A stretch of DNA of 64,000 bases from Candidatus Rokuibacteriota bacterium (GCA_003220495.1 QHSP01000027.1:1-64000), one strand, 5' to 3'. Counted from the stretch's first letter, positions 8,620-17,689 are shown. Program-made: numbers and translations. The notes: generated by a model not told the origin, from the sequence alone.

Positions 8620-10113
8620 ATGGGACCGTTACGCACCGGCTCGCTGCGGTGGGCGGTCCTGGCCGGCCTAGTCGCGCTCGGGTCTACCGCACCGCTCGCC
8701 GCATTCGCGCAAGCGCCCGAGAGCGCCACGCAAGAGCCCGCGAGCTCCAAGAAACTGTCGTGGGAGACCGGCGAGGGGCATAGCTACTTCATTCCCGCCT
8801 TCGAGATCGGCGCCTTCGTCGGCGCGCTGAACGCGTTCAACCGACTCTTCGTCGATCCGGATACGTACGGCACCGACTGGCAGTCGATCAAGAAGAACTT
8901 CACGACTCACGAGGTGATCGACGACGACCCGTTCAGCATCAACCAGATCGGGCATCCGTATCAGGGCAGCATCTACTACGGATTCGCCCGATCGGCCGGC
9001 CTCAACTACTGGCAATCGCTGGCCTACAGCCTCGCCGGCAGCCTTCTGTGGGAGACGGTCGGGGAAACCGTGCCACCTTCCCTGAACGACAACATCGCGA
9101 GCGGCATCGCCGGGTCGTTCGTCGGCGAGGCGCTCTTCCGGATGGCGAGCCTTCTGCTCGAGGGCGGCGGCGAGAAGCCGGGCTTCTGGCGAGAGCTCGG
9201 AGCCGCCGCGATCTCGCCCCCGCTGGGCTTCAACCGCCTGGTCTTCGGCGACCGGTTCGACGCGGTGTTTCCCAGCCGTAATCCCGAGATCTTCATCCGG
9301 CTCCGGCTCGGCGCCACGCTCACGACGGACATCGACACCGACGGACTCACCGAGGGCACCCGGAAGTACGAGGGCAGTCTCGACTACTCGATCATCTACG
9401 GGCTCCCCGGCAAGCCCGGTTACAAGTACACGCGACCCTTCGACTTTTTCCAGTTCGACATCAACGTGGTCCCCGATGCGAATCCGATCTCGAACCTCAT
9501 CGAGAACGCCGCGATTCGCGGCATGCTCCTGGGCACGAGCTACGAGCTCGGTGACGACTATCGGGGGATCTGGGGCCTCTTCGGCATCTTCGACTACCTC
9601 TCGCCGCAGGTCTTTCGGCTCTCGACGACGGCGCTCGGGCTCGGCACTGTCGGGCAGTGGTGGCTCTCCCGCGCCGTCGCGCTCCAGGGGACGGTCCTCG
9701 GCGGCGTCGGCTTCGGCGCGGCTGGCACGGTCGGCGACCAGGCGGAGCGCGACTATCACTACGGAATCATTCCCGAGGTGCTCCTGGGCCTCCGCGCGAT
9801 CTTCGGCGAGCGCGTCATGATCGACGCGACGGGGCGCCAGTACTACGTAGCCGGCAAAGGCGCGGGAGGCGGGATCAGCACCAGCGACATCGGCGGCGAG
9901 ATCATCAGCCGCGTGAATCTCGGGTTCACCGTGCGCGTCTGGGGCCCTCACGGGATCGGTGTCCAGTATCTCCGCTCGACCCGCGACACCAGCGTTCAAG
10001 GCCTGGGCGATCGTCACCAGCGGGTCGAGACCGTCAACCTCACCTACAACTTCCTCGGCCACACGCGGTTCGGCGCCGTCGAGTGGCGTCCCGAGCAGCT
10101 CGCCAGCCGCTGA
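8620..10113 (+). CDS. DUF3943 domain-containing outer-membrane-associated protein
   Basis: 497 aa with an N-terminal signal peptide (about 1-31, cleavage near AAFAQA). Residues about 95-190 match the DUF3943 pattern as I know it: NQIGHPYQGS, ARSAGLNYWQS, SLLWETVGETVPPS and GSFVGEALFR. The C-terminal half alternates short hydrophobic and polar stretches ending in an aromatic-rich segment, consistent with a beta barrel in the outer membrane, which is inference. No biochemical function is known for the family. It starts 39 nt after the ABC-F gene. Confidence 0.8.
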   Translation: MGPLRTGSLRWAVLAGLVALGSTAPLAAFAQAPESATQEPASSKKLSWETGEGHSYFIPAFEIGAFVGALNAFNRLFVDPDTYGTDWQSIKKNFTTHEVIDDDPFSINQIGHPYQGSIYYGFARSAGLNYWQSLAYSLAGSLLWETVGETVPPSLNDNIASGIAGSFVGEALFRMASLLLEGGGEKPGFWRELGAAAISPPLGFNRLVFGDRFDAVFPSRNPEIFIRLRLGATLTTDIDTDGLTEGTRKYEGSLDYSIIYGLPGKPGYKYTRPFDFFQFDINVVPDANPISNLIENAAIRGMLLGTSYELGDDYRGIWGLFGIFDYLSPQVFRLSTTALGLGTVGQWWLSRAVALQGTVLGGVGFGAAGTVGDQAERDYHYGIIPEVLLGLRAIFGERVMIDATGRQYYVAGKGAGGGISTSDIGGEIISRVNLGFTVRVWGPHGIGVQYLRSTRDTSVQGLGDRHQRVETVNLTYNFLGHTRFGAVEWRPEQLASR

Positions 10114-10126
10114 GCGGCCGGCCCCA

Positions 10127-11740
10127 TCACGCGACGCCTTCCTCCGCCACGCGCGAGGCCTCGCGCTCGGTCGCCGGCGCGGTGGCCGCGGTCGACGGCT
10201 CCATCCGGATGCGCCGCATCAGCGGAAGAAACAGCGGGACCACGGCGAACATCGTCGCGAGCAGCCAGAAGTCGTCCGCGTACGCGAGGAGCTGCGCCTG
10301 CGTCACCGTCTCGCGATAGAGCATCACGATCGCCTGACGCTCGGCCGTGAAGGCGTCGCTGCCGCGGGTCACGAAATGGCTCGCCCACTGCGCCAGACGC
10401 TCACGCGTCGCCGGGTCCCACACGGTGACGTGGCTCACGAGCGTGGTCTGGTGGATCTGACTCCGCTGGGCGAGCAGGGTCGTGACGACGGCGATGCCGA
10501 CGCTGCCGCCGACGTTGCGCGACATGCCGTAGACGGCGGTGGCGTTGACGAGCTTCTCGCGCCGGATCGTGGCCAGGGTGAGCGTCGAGAGCGGCACGAA
10601 GACGAAGCCGAGCGCGAAGCCCTGGATGAAGCGCGGCAGCGCCAGGGCCCAGTAGTCCATCCCGAGTGTGAGCGAGGTCATCATGTAGAGGCTGACGGCG
10701 TTGAGCAGGCAGCCGAAGCCCAGCATCAGGCGCTGGTCGACGCGCGTCACGATCCCCGAGGCGAACAGCGAGAAGACGTTGCCGAGCCCGCCCGGCGCCA
10801 GCACGAGGCCGGACGTCCACGCGTCGTAGCCGAGGAGCTTCTGCGTGAAGACCGCCACCAGCAGCATGCCCGAGAACGTGCCGAAACCGACGATCATGCT
10901 CACGATCGCGCCGGTCGCGAAGTTGCGGTCGGCGAACACGGTGAGGTCGAGGATCGGCTCGCGGGTCGTCAGCTCGCGGATCAGGAAGGCGACGAGCGCG
11001 CAGACGGCGACGACGCTGAGCGCGCCGATCGTGCGCGACGCGAACCAGTCCTCGCGCTCGCCCCGGTCGAGGACGAGCTGCAGGCAGCCGAAGCCCGCCA
11101 CCATCAGTCCCAGGCCCCACCAGTCGATCCGCGAAGCGCGGCGCAGATACGGCGGGTCGAAGAGGAAGACGCTTGCCAGGAAGAAGCCGACGATCCCGAC
11201 GGGCAGGTTGATGTAGAAAATCCAGCGCCACGACCACTCGTCGGCCAGGTAGCCGCCGACCGTCGGCCCGAGGATCGGGCCGAAGATGAAGCCGAGCCCC
11301 CAGACCGCCATCGCCAGGCCGCGCTGGTGGAAGGGGAAGATCTCCCAGAGGATCGCCTGCGAGAGCGGAATGATCGGCCCGCCGCCGAGCCCCTGGCAGA
11401 TGCGCGCCGCGATCAACGTGGTCAGGTCGGGGGCCGCGCCCGAGACGAACGAGCTGACGACGAACAGGGTCGCGCAGATCAGGAAGAATCGCCGGCGCCC
11501 GAAGAGGCCGGTCAGCCAGCCGGTGGCCGGGATGACCACGGCGTTCGCGGCGAGATACGAGGTGATCACCCACGAGACCTCGTCGAGCCCCGCCGACAGC
11601 GATCCCTGCAGGTGCGGAAGGATCACGTTGGTCACGCTGGTGTCGAGGATCTGCATGAAGGCCACCACCATGACCGTCAAGGTGATGGCCCACTTCCGGG
11701 CGGAGGAGATCGGGGGCGCTTCCGTTGCCGGGGACGTCAT
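10127..11740 (-). CDS. MFS exporter, DHA2 family (EmrB/QacA)
   Basis: Drug:proton antiporter with 14 predicted membrane helices, 537 aa from ATG 11740. That start is chosen because GGAG lies 5 nt upstream, and an earlier in-frame ATG at 11767 would add 9 residues. Motif C is GPILGPTVGGYL, motif A-like is GWLTGLFGRRRFF, and the DHA2 start region reads MQILDTSVTNVILPHL. EmrB homologues export hydrophobic toxic compounds, usually with an EmrA membrane-fusion partner. None is present next to this gene. It lies downstream of the amidohydrolase on the same strand, overlapping a possible longer N-terminus. Confidence 0.92.
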   Translation of the reverse strand: MTSPATEAPPISSARKWAITLTVMVVAFMQILDTSVTNVILPHLQGSLSAGLDEVSWVITSYLAANAVVIPATGWLTGLFGRRRFFLICATLFVVSSFVSGAAPDLTTLIAARICQGLGGGPIIPLSQAILWEIFPFHQRGLAMAVWGLGFIFGPILGPTVGGYLADEWSWRWIFYINLPVGIVGFFLASVFLFDPPYLRRASRIDWWGLGLMVAGFGCLQLVLDRGEREDWFASRTIGALSVVAVCALVAFLIRELTTREPILDLTVFADRNFATGAIVSMIVGFGTFSGMLLVAVFTQKLLGYDAWTSGLVLAPGGLGNVFSLFASGIVTRVDQRLMLGFGCLLNAVSLYMMTSLTLGMDYWALALPRFIQGFALGFVFVPLSTLTLATIRREKLVNATAVYGMSRNVGGSVGIAVVTTLLAQRSQIHQTTLVSHVTVWDPATRERLAQWASHFVTRGSDAFTAERQAIVMLYRETVTQAQLLAYADDFWLLATMFAVVPLFLPLMRRIRMEPSTAATAPATEREASRVAEEGVA

Positions 11741-11777
11741 TGGCTCCAGCCGCATCGCTCGGCGCACCGAGCGCGGA

Positions 11778-12824
11778 TCAGGCTAGTCGATAGGCTCGTC
11801 TCGCGGTCCCGCTGAAGAGCGCCAGCTTCTCGTCGGCTGACGCGCGGGCGGCGATGCGCTTGAATGCGTTCCAGAGCGCGGCGTACCCGATCCCCATCTT
11901 CTCGACGGGGAAGTTGCTCTCGAACATGCAGCGCGCCGCCCCGAATTGCTCGATGCAGGGCTCGATGTACGGGCGCCAGTAGTCCGCCAGCTCGCTCGAC
12001 GAGGGAGGCGCCGGCCGCGTGCCGTAGTCGTACGCGGCCAGCCGCATCATCATCCCGCCGAGCTTCATGACCACGTTCGGGCATCGGGCGAGCTCGGTGA
12101 TTCCCGCCCTCCACGCGGCGAACACCTCGTCGCGCTTGCCGGCGTAGGGGCCGTAGCCGAGCGGGCCGCCCACGTGCCCCACGATGATGTTGGCCGCCGG
12201 AAAGGCGCGCGCGAGGTCGATCGCATCGGCGAGCTGCGGATGGAACACCCACGCGTCGAGGGACAGGCCGAGCGCGGTCAGGCGGGCCAGGCCCGCGCGA
12301 AACTCCGCCTGCTTCAGCAGGTGCGGGCCCCTGGCGACGGCGCTGTTGCCGATCACCTCGCTCGCGTCCCAGGCCGCCGAGTGACGCACGCCGCGGAACC
12401 GGCCGCCGCCGGCGCGGATCAGCGCCTCGAGCACGGGCTCGACCCGATCGCCCAGCGTGAGGTCGGCGAAGCCCACGATGCCCGCGGCGACGCGCGTCGA
12501 GCCGTACTGGCCGCTCTCGCTCATCGCCGCGATCCCGGCGACGAACTCGGTCTCGCCCACCGGCCGCATCTCGATAGGACCGCCGGCACGATACATCGCG
12601 TGGCACTCCAGAAACACCGTCGCGACGACGTGGTGGCCGGTGCCGAGATCGGCGAGGAGCTCGTGCAGCAAGTAGCGGTGGTCGGGCCGCTCCCACAGGT
12701 GATGGTGCGTGTCGATGATCGGCAGCTCGGGCTCGAGGATCGGCTCGCGCGGCGCCTTGGCGAGCCATGCCTCGTCCGGCGGGCGGATCCTTCCGTACCG
12801 TGTTGGCGATCCGGCCTGGCCCAT
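11778..12824 (-). CDS. Amidohydrolase family protein (PDC-hydrolase-like)
   Basis: Metal-dependent TIM-barrel hydrolase of 348 aa, related to the 2-pyrone-4,6-dicarboxylate lactonase group (COG3618). The metal-binding HxH is in IIDTHHHLWERPDHRYL (about residues 41-57), with further barrel-end residues in NIIVGHVGGPLGYGP and MFESNFPVEK. The start ATG 12824 directly follows the stop of the zinc-ribbon ORF (1 nt gap), implying an operon of three genes: unknown 241-aa protein, zinc ribbon and hydrolase. The substrate is unknown; the family opens lactones and hydrolyses cyclic esters or amides. Confidence 0.9.
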   Translation of the reverse strand: MGQAGSPTRYGRIRPPDEAWLAKAPREPILEPELPIIDTHHHLWERPDHRYLLHELLADLGTGHHVVATVFLECHAMYRAGGPIEMRPVGETEFVAGIAAMSESGQYGSTRVAAGIVGFADLTLGDRVEPVLEALIRAGGGRFRGVRHSAAWDASEVIGNSAVARGPHLLKQAEFRAGLARLTALGLSLDAWVFHPQLADAIDLARAFPAANIIVGHVGGPLGYGPYAGKRDEVFAAWRAGITELARCPNVVMKLGGMMMRLAAYDYGTRPAPPSSSELADYWRPYIEPCIEQFGAARCMFESNFPVEKMGIGYAALWNAFKRIAARASADEKLALFSGTARRAYRLA

Positions 12825-12825
12825 G

Positions 12826-12954
12826 CTAGTGCGAGTGGTGTCCGGTGGCCGCGGCGCCATCCGTCGGGCACGACGCCTCCGCCGCCGAATCGCGCGCGGG
12901 ACGGGACACTTCGAACTCGAGGCCGCAGGCGGCGCAGCGGAACGGGTAGCGCAC
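12826..12954 (-). CDS. Small FmdB-like zinc-ribbon protein
   Basis: A 42-residue ORF from GTG 12954 to TAG 12826. It begins RYPFRCAACGLEFEVSRPA, matching the FmdB zinc-ribbon pattern (YxFxCxxCGxxFE). The first knuckle C7-x2-C10 is intact and the second keeps C29-P30, but the expected second Cys is Asp (SCPTDG). The C-terminus ends GHHSH, so histidines could complete the site. It starts 6 nt after the 241-aa gene's stop and ends 1 nt before the amidohydrolase ATG, so it belongs to that operon. The role is unknown; FmdB proteins are putative regulators. Confidence 0.75.
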   Translation of the reverse strand: MRYPFRCAACGLEFEVSRPARDSAAEASCPTDGAAATGHHSH

Positions 12955-12960
12955 TCCCGG

Positions 12961-13686
12961 TCAGCCCCGAGCGCCATCGCGCGCGACGCGTCCGGTGTCG
13001 GCCACGTGCGCTTGCCAGTAGTGATGCGTCTTCGCCACGACCGTGATGATGCTCTTCACTTCGTCCATCAGCCGGTAGTCGGGCCCGGCCGGAAGCAGGA
13101 GTCGATCGTCGTCCAGGCGCGCCCCGACGTTCTCGAGAATGATGGCCGCGCACATCCACGCGGCCATCGCCGGCGAGTCACACGTGACCGCGAGCCAGCC
13201 GGGCTCGGCCGTCTCCGTGTAGAGGCCGGTCGTCTCCCAGATGCCCCGGCGCATCTCCGCGAGCATCTCGCCGTCAGAATCCGCGACCGCGCCTCGCGTG
13301 GCTCGCAGCGGGCGCTCCGGGCCACGCTGCGGCGGGCCGCCGTAGAGCGCGAGCTCGCAGAACGTGGTCCACATGCCGCCCCAGTCCGGTCGGCCGTCCG
13401 TCCGCCACCGGAAAGGCGCGGAGGTCATCGGCGCCGCCGGGTCGAGACGAGCCGCCGGCGAGTGCTCGCGCCGCTGCGCGTCGTCGTCGCGGCGGAGCGA
13501 ATCCTCGAGCGCGTCGAGATATCGGACGGGAACCGCGGCGACGGTGACCGGCATCCCGGCCCGGGTGGCGAGCGCGGCGGCGAAGTCGGCGCACGCCTGT
13601 CGCACCGCCGCGGGAAGGTCGACGTCGGTCACGAGCACGAGACGGCCGGCCATGCCCTCATCGAGCGGCCGCTGATCGTCGGTCAC
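12961..13686 (-). CDS. Conserved protein of unknown function, 241 aa
   Basis: I do not recognise a named family. The start is GTG 13686. The N-terminus is hydrophobic and compact (MAGRLVLVTDVDLP), the middle is rich in Arg and Asp, and the C-terminal third looks most conserved: AAWMCAAIILENVGAR, then LLPAGPDYRLMDEVKSI and VVAKTHHYWQAH. No signal peptide or membrane span is visible. It heads a tight operon with the FmdB-like zinc ribbon and the amidohydrolase, and is divergent from aroA across about 110 bp. Confidence 0.75.
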   Translation of the reverse strand: MTDDQRPLDEGMAGRLVLVTDVDLPAAVRQACADFAAALATRAGMPVTVAAVPVRYLDALEDSLRRDDDAQRREHSPAARLDPAAPMTSAPFRWRTDGRPDWGGMWTTFCELALYGGPPQRGPERPLRATRGAVADSDGEMLAEMRRGIWETTGLYTETAEPGWLAVTCDSPAMAAWMCAAIILENVGARLDDDRLLLPAGPDYRLMDEVKSIITVVAKTHHYWQAHVADTGRVARDGARG

Positions 13687-13796
13687 AGCGCGCGATCATA
13701 GCATCTCCGTCGTTCACCGGCGCGCCTCGGCCGGCGAACCCGGGCGCGAGCCGGCGCGACGCGCTCGTGTACACTGGCCGGACGGAGGACCCCCAC

Positions 13797-15077
13797 GTGG
13801 CGCTGGCCATCGAGCCGATCACGCGGCCGTTCGACGCCGTCGTCGAGCTGCCCGGATCGAAGAGCTACTCGAATCGAGCGCTGCTCGTCGCGGCGCTCGC
13901 GCGCGGGCGCTCCGAGATCACGCGCGCGCTGTTCTCGGACGACACGCGCTCCATGCACCGGGCGCTCGAGGCGCTCGGCGTGCGCGTGCAGGCCGACGAG
14001 AGCGCGCAGTCGTTCGCCGTTGACGGCGCCGACGGCCGGTTCCCGGCTTCGCAAGCGACCCTGGAGATCGGCAACGCCGGAACCGCCGCGCGCTTCCTGA
14101 CGGCGGCGGTGGCGCTCGGACGCGGCACGTTCGTGGTCGACGGCTCGCCGGCGATGCGCAAGCGGCCGATCCAGCCGCTGCTCGACGGCCTCCAGGCACT
14201 CGGCGTCGACGCCGTGAGCCGCGAGGGCACCGGCTGCCCTCCGGTGGTCGTGCGCGCCCGGGGCATCGCGGGCGGCCGCGCGCGCGTGCGCGGCGACATC
14301 TCGAGCCAGTACCTGAGCGCCCTGCTGATGGCGGCGCCGTACGCCGCCCGCGACGTGGAGCTCGAGATCGAGGGTGATCTGGTCTCGGCGCCGTACGTCA
14401 CCATGACGCTCTCCACGATGGCGGAATTCGGCGTGCGCGCCGAGCGCGCCGGCGATCGGCGCTTCAGCGTGGCGGCGGGCCAGCGCTACGCGGCGCGCCG
14501 CTACGCGGTCGAGCCCGACGCCTCGGGCGCGTCGTACTTCTTCGCGGCGGCGGCCGTGACCGGCGGCCACGTGGTGGTGCCGCGGCTCGGCTCCCGCTCG
14601 GCCCAGGGCGACCTCGGACTGCTCGACGTGCTCGCGCGCATGGGCTGCGAGGTGACGATCGAGCCCGACGCGATCGCGGTGCAGGGGCCCACGCGCCTTC
14701 GCGCCGTCGACGCGGACTTCACGCGCATGGGCGACGTCGCGACCACCTTGATGGCGATCGCGCCGTTCGCCGATGGACCGGTGACCGTCCGCGGCGTCGC
14801 GCAGACGCACTACGAGGAGAGCGACCGCCCGGTCGCCGCCGCGACGGAGCTCCGGCGCATGGGGCTCTCGGTCGAGAGCACGTGGGATTCGGTGACGATC
14901 CACCCGGGCGCGCCGCAGCCGTGCGAGGTGCAGACGTACGACGATCACCGAATCGCGATGAGCTTCGCGGTGACTGGCCTGCGCGCGCCGGGGATCGCCA
15001 TCGCCAATCCCGAATGCGTGTCGAAGACGTTCCCGGAATTCTTCGAGGTGTTGCGAGGCCTGACCAAGCCGAGGTGA
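13797..15077 (+). CDS. aroA: 3-phosphoshikimate 1-carboxyvinyltransferase (EPSP synthase)
   Basis: Transfers the enolpyruvyl group from PEP to shikimate-3-phosphate in the chorismate pathway. Signature motifs are PGSKSYSNRALL near the N-terminus, GNAGTAARFLTAA (PEP/S3P site), SPAMRKRPIQPLLDGL and YDDHRIAMSFAV near the C-terminus. The 426 aa length is normal. GTG 13797 is chosen because GGAGG at 13784-13788 sits 8 nt upstream; an upstream in-frame GTG at 13767 has no such support. The stop overlaps the next gene's GTG start. Unlike many bacteria, no other shikimate or pyrimidine-synthesis gene is adjacent. Confidence 0.96.
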   Translation: MALAIEPITRPFDAVVELPGSKSYSNRALLVAALARGRSEITRALFSDDTRSMHRALEALGVRVQADESAQSFAVDGADGRFPASQATLEIGNAGTAARFLTAAVALGRGTFVVDGSPAMRKRPIQPLLDGLQALGVDAVSREGTGCPPVVVRARGIAGGRARVRGDISSQYLSALLMAAPYAARDVELEIEGDLVSAPYVTMTLSTMAEFGVRAERAGDRRFSVAAGQRYAARRYAVEPDASGASYFFAAAAVTGGHVVVPRLGSRSAQGDLGLLDVLARMGCEVTIEPDAIAVQGPTRLRAVDADFTRMGDVATTLMAIAPFADGPVTVRGVAQTHYEESDRPVAAATELRRMGLSVESTWDSVTIHPGAPQPCEVQTYDDHRIAMSFAVTGLRAPGIAIANPECVSKTFPEFFEVLRGLTKPR

Positions 15078-15853
15078 CCGTGATCAACGTCTACGCGCTC
15101 TGCACCGGCTCCATCGAGCTCGACCGCGCCAGCATGGTGTCCGACCTCACGCCGGGCCAGCCCTGGACCGTGCCGGTGGTGAGCTTCCTGGTGAGCCATC
15201 CGCGCGGCAAGCTCCTGTTCGACACCGGCGTGCACTGCCAGGCGCGCCTCGATCCGCTGGCCCGGCTCGGCCCCGAGCGGATCAAGCGTCTCACGGTCAA
15301 GTCGCGGGAAGGCGAGGACGTGGTGCCGCAGCTCGCCCGGCTCGGCCTCACGCCGGACGACGTCCGCTTCGTGGCGAATTCGCACCTGCACTTCGACCAC
15401 TGCGGCGGTAACCAGTTCTTCCCGCGCTCGACCTTCCTGGTGCAGCGCGCCGAGCTCGAGGCGGCGCGCCGCCCGGGATTCGTGCCGAGCTACAGCCCGA
15501 GCCCCATCGACTTCGACCACCCGCTCGACTATCGGATGCTCGACGGCGAGCACGACGTGTTCGGCGACGGCCGCGTGGTGCTGCTGCCGACGTACGGGCA
15601 CACGCCGGGCCACCAGTCGCTGCTGGTCCGCGCCGGCAAGCAGTCCCAGATCGTCTGCGCGTCCGACGCGTGCTACACGCGGGAGAACATGGACCGCGAC
15701 GTGCTGCCGAAGATCCTCTGGAACCCGTCGGTCATGTTCGAATCGCTGGCGACACTGCGGAAGCTGCGCGATCAGGCCGGCGCGACGATGTTCTACGGTC
15801 ACGACCCGGCGCAGTGGGAGACGACTCCACGGGCGCCGTCGCCGGTGGTCTGA
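15074..15853 (+). CDS. MBL-fold metallo-hydrolase (N-acyl homoserine lactonase-like)
   Basis: Metallo-beta-lactamase-fold hydrolase of 259 aa. The zinc motif HxHxDH is in ANSHLHFDHCGG, with further ligands in TYGHTPGHQSLL and the C-terminal His of YGHDPAQWE. The N-terminal YALCTGSIELDRASM resembles AHL-lactonase-type members, but quorum-quenching activity is not proven by this. The GTG start at 15074 overlaps the aroA stop as GTGA, indicating translational coupling; a second in-frame GTG lies at 15080. Confidence 0.88.
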   Translation: MTVINVYALCTGSIELDRASMVSDLTPGQPWTVPVVSFLVSHPRGKLLFDTGVHCQARLDPLARLGPERIKRLTVKSREGEDVVPQLARLGLTPDDVRFVANSHLHFDHCGGNQFFPRSTFLVQRAELEAARRPGFVPSYSPSPIDFDHPLDYRMLDGEHDVFGDGRVVLLPTYGHTPGHQSLLVRAGKQSQIVCASDACYTRENMDRDVLPKILWNPSVMFESLATLRKLRDQAGATMFYGHDPAQWETTPRAPSPVV

Positions 15854-15865
15854 GGCTCGACCGCC

Positions 15866-16915
15866 ATGCGATTCGGGCTCTTCTATCAAGCGTCGGAGGC
15901 GGACGGGCAGACGCACGCCGAGCGCTACGCCGAGATGCTCGACCTGATCGCGCTCGGCGACACGCTCGGGTTCGACGTGGCGTGGCTGGCGGAGCTGCAC
16001 TTCGGCGGCGCGTTCTCTTTGCTGGCGAGCCCGCTGATGGTCGTGCCGGTGATCGCCCAGCGCACGCGGACGATCCGCATCGGGACGGCCGTCACCTTGC
16101 TGCCGCTCCACAACCCGCTGAGCTGCGCGGAGCAAGCGGCGACGGCCGACCTGCTCTCCGGCGGGCGGCTCGAATTCGGCGTCGGCCGCGGCTCGATCCC
16201 GAGCCAGTTCCACGGCTTTGGCGTGCCCGTGTCGGAGAACCGCGCGCGCTTCGACGAAGCGCTCGAGATCATCCGCCGCGCGTGGACCCAGGAGCGCTTC
16301 AGCTTTCGCGGCCGGTTCTATCAGGTCGAGGACGTCGCGGTGGTGCCGCGCCCGCTGCAGCGGCCGCACCCCCCGATCCGCGTCGCCGTGCACACGGCCG
16401 AGAGCTTCGCCCACATCGGCGACCTCGGCCTCTCGATCTACTCGGGGACGACCACCACGCCCTTGCCGCAGCTGCGCGAGTACATGGCGCTCTATCGCGA
16501 ACACCTCGCCGCCGCGGGGCACGCCTGGCGGCCCGATCAGATGGCGCTCATGCTCCCGGTTCACGTCGGGCCTACGTCCGCGGCGGCGCGCGATGCCATG
16601 CGTCCGGGCGTACTCAAGTACTACAAGAACCTCGAAGTGATCTTCTCGCAGCTCCCGGACTCGTACGCCGACCATCTCCCGCGCCTGAAGATGATCCGCG
16701 AGACGATCGCCGATCCCCCGTACGAGCGGTTCTTCCGCGACCAGGCCGTGTTCGGCGACGCCGCCGAAGTCGTCGATCGGCTCCAGGCGGTGCGCGACGA
16801 GTTCGGGCTCTCGCAGATCATCTGCTGGTTCGATCAAGGCGCGATGCTGGAGCGCGCCGAGGTGGAGCGCGCGATGCGCCGCTTCGCCGACGCGGTCATG
16901 CCAAAGCTTCGCTAG
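15866..16915 (+). CDS. LLM-class flavin-dependent oxidoreductase
   Basis: Bacterial luciferase-like monooxygenase (TIM barrel, FMN or F420), 349 aa. It starts 12 nt after the MBL-fold gene. Recognisable segments are MRFGLFYQASEADG at the N-terminus, AELHFGGAFSLLASPLMV, RIGTAVTLLPLHNPL and GRLEFGVGRGSIPSQF. It is one of several LLM proteins in this window. The substrate is unknown. FMN versus F420 cannot be told from these motifs, and no F420 biosynthesis gene is present here. Confidence 0.92.
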   Translation: MRFGLFYQASEADGQTHAERYAEMLDLIALGDTLGFDVAWLAELHFGGAFSLLASPLMVVPVIAQRTRTIRIGTAVTLLPLHNPLSCAEQAATADLLSGGRLEFGVGRGSIPSQFHGFGVPVSENRARFDEALEIIRRAWTQERFSFRGRFYQVEDVAVVPRPLQRPHPPIRVAVHTAESFAHIGDLGLSIYSGTTTTPLPQLREYMALYREHLAAAGHAWRPDQMALMLPVHVGPTSAAARDAMRPGVLKYYKNLEVIFSQLPDSYADHLPRLKMIRETIADPPYERFFRDQAVFGDAAEVVDRLQAVRDEFGLSQIICWFDQGAMLERAEVERAMRRFADAVMPKLR

Positions 16916-16957
16916 CCCGCGCGCCGCGGCAGGCGCGTCGACAGACAGGAGGACAGC

Positions 16958-17689
16958 ATGGCCAAGAGCGTCGTCACGCCCGAGCGGTTCGCCAGAGGGA
17001 TGACGTTCGATCAGTACGTGAAATACACAGGGAGCCCGGAGAATCTCGCCCGCGAGGCGTTCGCCAGCTATTACCCCGACGGCGGCTCGATCGGCACCAC
17101 CCGCCGGGACAACAGCGCGGTGTTCCGCGAGCGCTACGCGCGCGCCCGCCTCACCGACCAGCAGGTCGCCGCCATCGAGTGGCTCGCCGCGCAGCCCGAT
17201 GGGCCGGCGAAAATCCTCGTCGTCTCCGAGGACTGGTCGTCCGACTGCCGGCGCGACGTGCCGATGCTGGCGCGGCTGGCCGAGGCGGGTGGACTGGAGC
17301 TCCGGATCTTCAACCGCGACGGCAAGAAGATCCTCGGGACTCGGCGTCCGGATCCGGCCGCCCATCCCGACGGCAACCACGACATCATGCTCGAGTTCCT
17401 CAACGCGAAGAACGGCGGCGAGTGGGCCTCGGTGCCGGTCGTGGTGATCTACACGGGGGACTTCCGCGAGCTGCACCGGTACATCGAGTACCCGGCCATC
17501 TATCGCAAGGACTACATCCGCGGATACATGCAGACCGCCCGGGCCGGCGAGAGCGAGGCGCAGACGAAGGAGCGCGGCCAGCGCGAGTTCGTCGCGCTGC
17601 AGGGGTCGCCGTTCTTCGACGTATGGGCCTCGGCCGGGATCGACGAGATCCTCGCCGCGCTCTACGAGAAGCTGACGGTCAAAGCCTAG
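16958..17689 (+). CDS. Thioredoxin-family protein with SxxC active-site motif
   Basis: 243 aa with an ideal AGGAGG upstream. The thioredoxin-like fold is seen as ILVVSEDWSSDCRRDVPML, where the usual CxxC is S94-S-D-C97. The later cis-Pro loop is ASVPVVVIYTG. Similar proteins belong to the Thioredoxin_9 group, whose function is not settled. A single remaining Cys excludes classical dithiol exchange but allows peroxidase-like or monothiol chemistry. The TAG stop shares the palindrome CTAG with the stop of the convergent TPR-methyltransferase gene. Confidence 0.82.
   Translation: MAKSVVTPERFARGMTFDQYVKYTGSPENLAREAFASYYPDGGSIGTTRRDNSAVFRERYARARLTDQQVAAIEWLAAQPDGPAKILVVSEDWSSDCRRDVPMLARLAEAGGLELRIFNRDGKKILGTRRPDPAAHPDGNHDIMLEFLNAKNGGEWASVPVVVIYTGDFRELHRYIEYPAIYRKDYIRGYMQTARAGESEAQTKERGQREFVALQGSPFFDVWASAGIDEILAALYEKLTVKA

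Noticed and set aside
15074-15853. Firm call as quorum-quenching AHL lactonase
   Set aside because: Only the general MBL-fold zinc motif and weak N-terminal similarity are visible; many relatives have other substrates.
14945-17476. 843-codon minus-strand frame opposite aroA, MBL, LLM and thioredoxin genes
   Set aside because: Low-complexity shadow translation; the plus-strand genes have clear motifs and overlapping starts.
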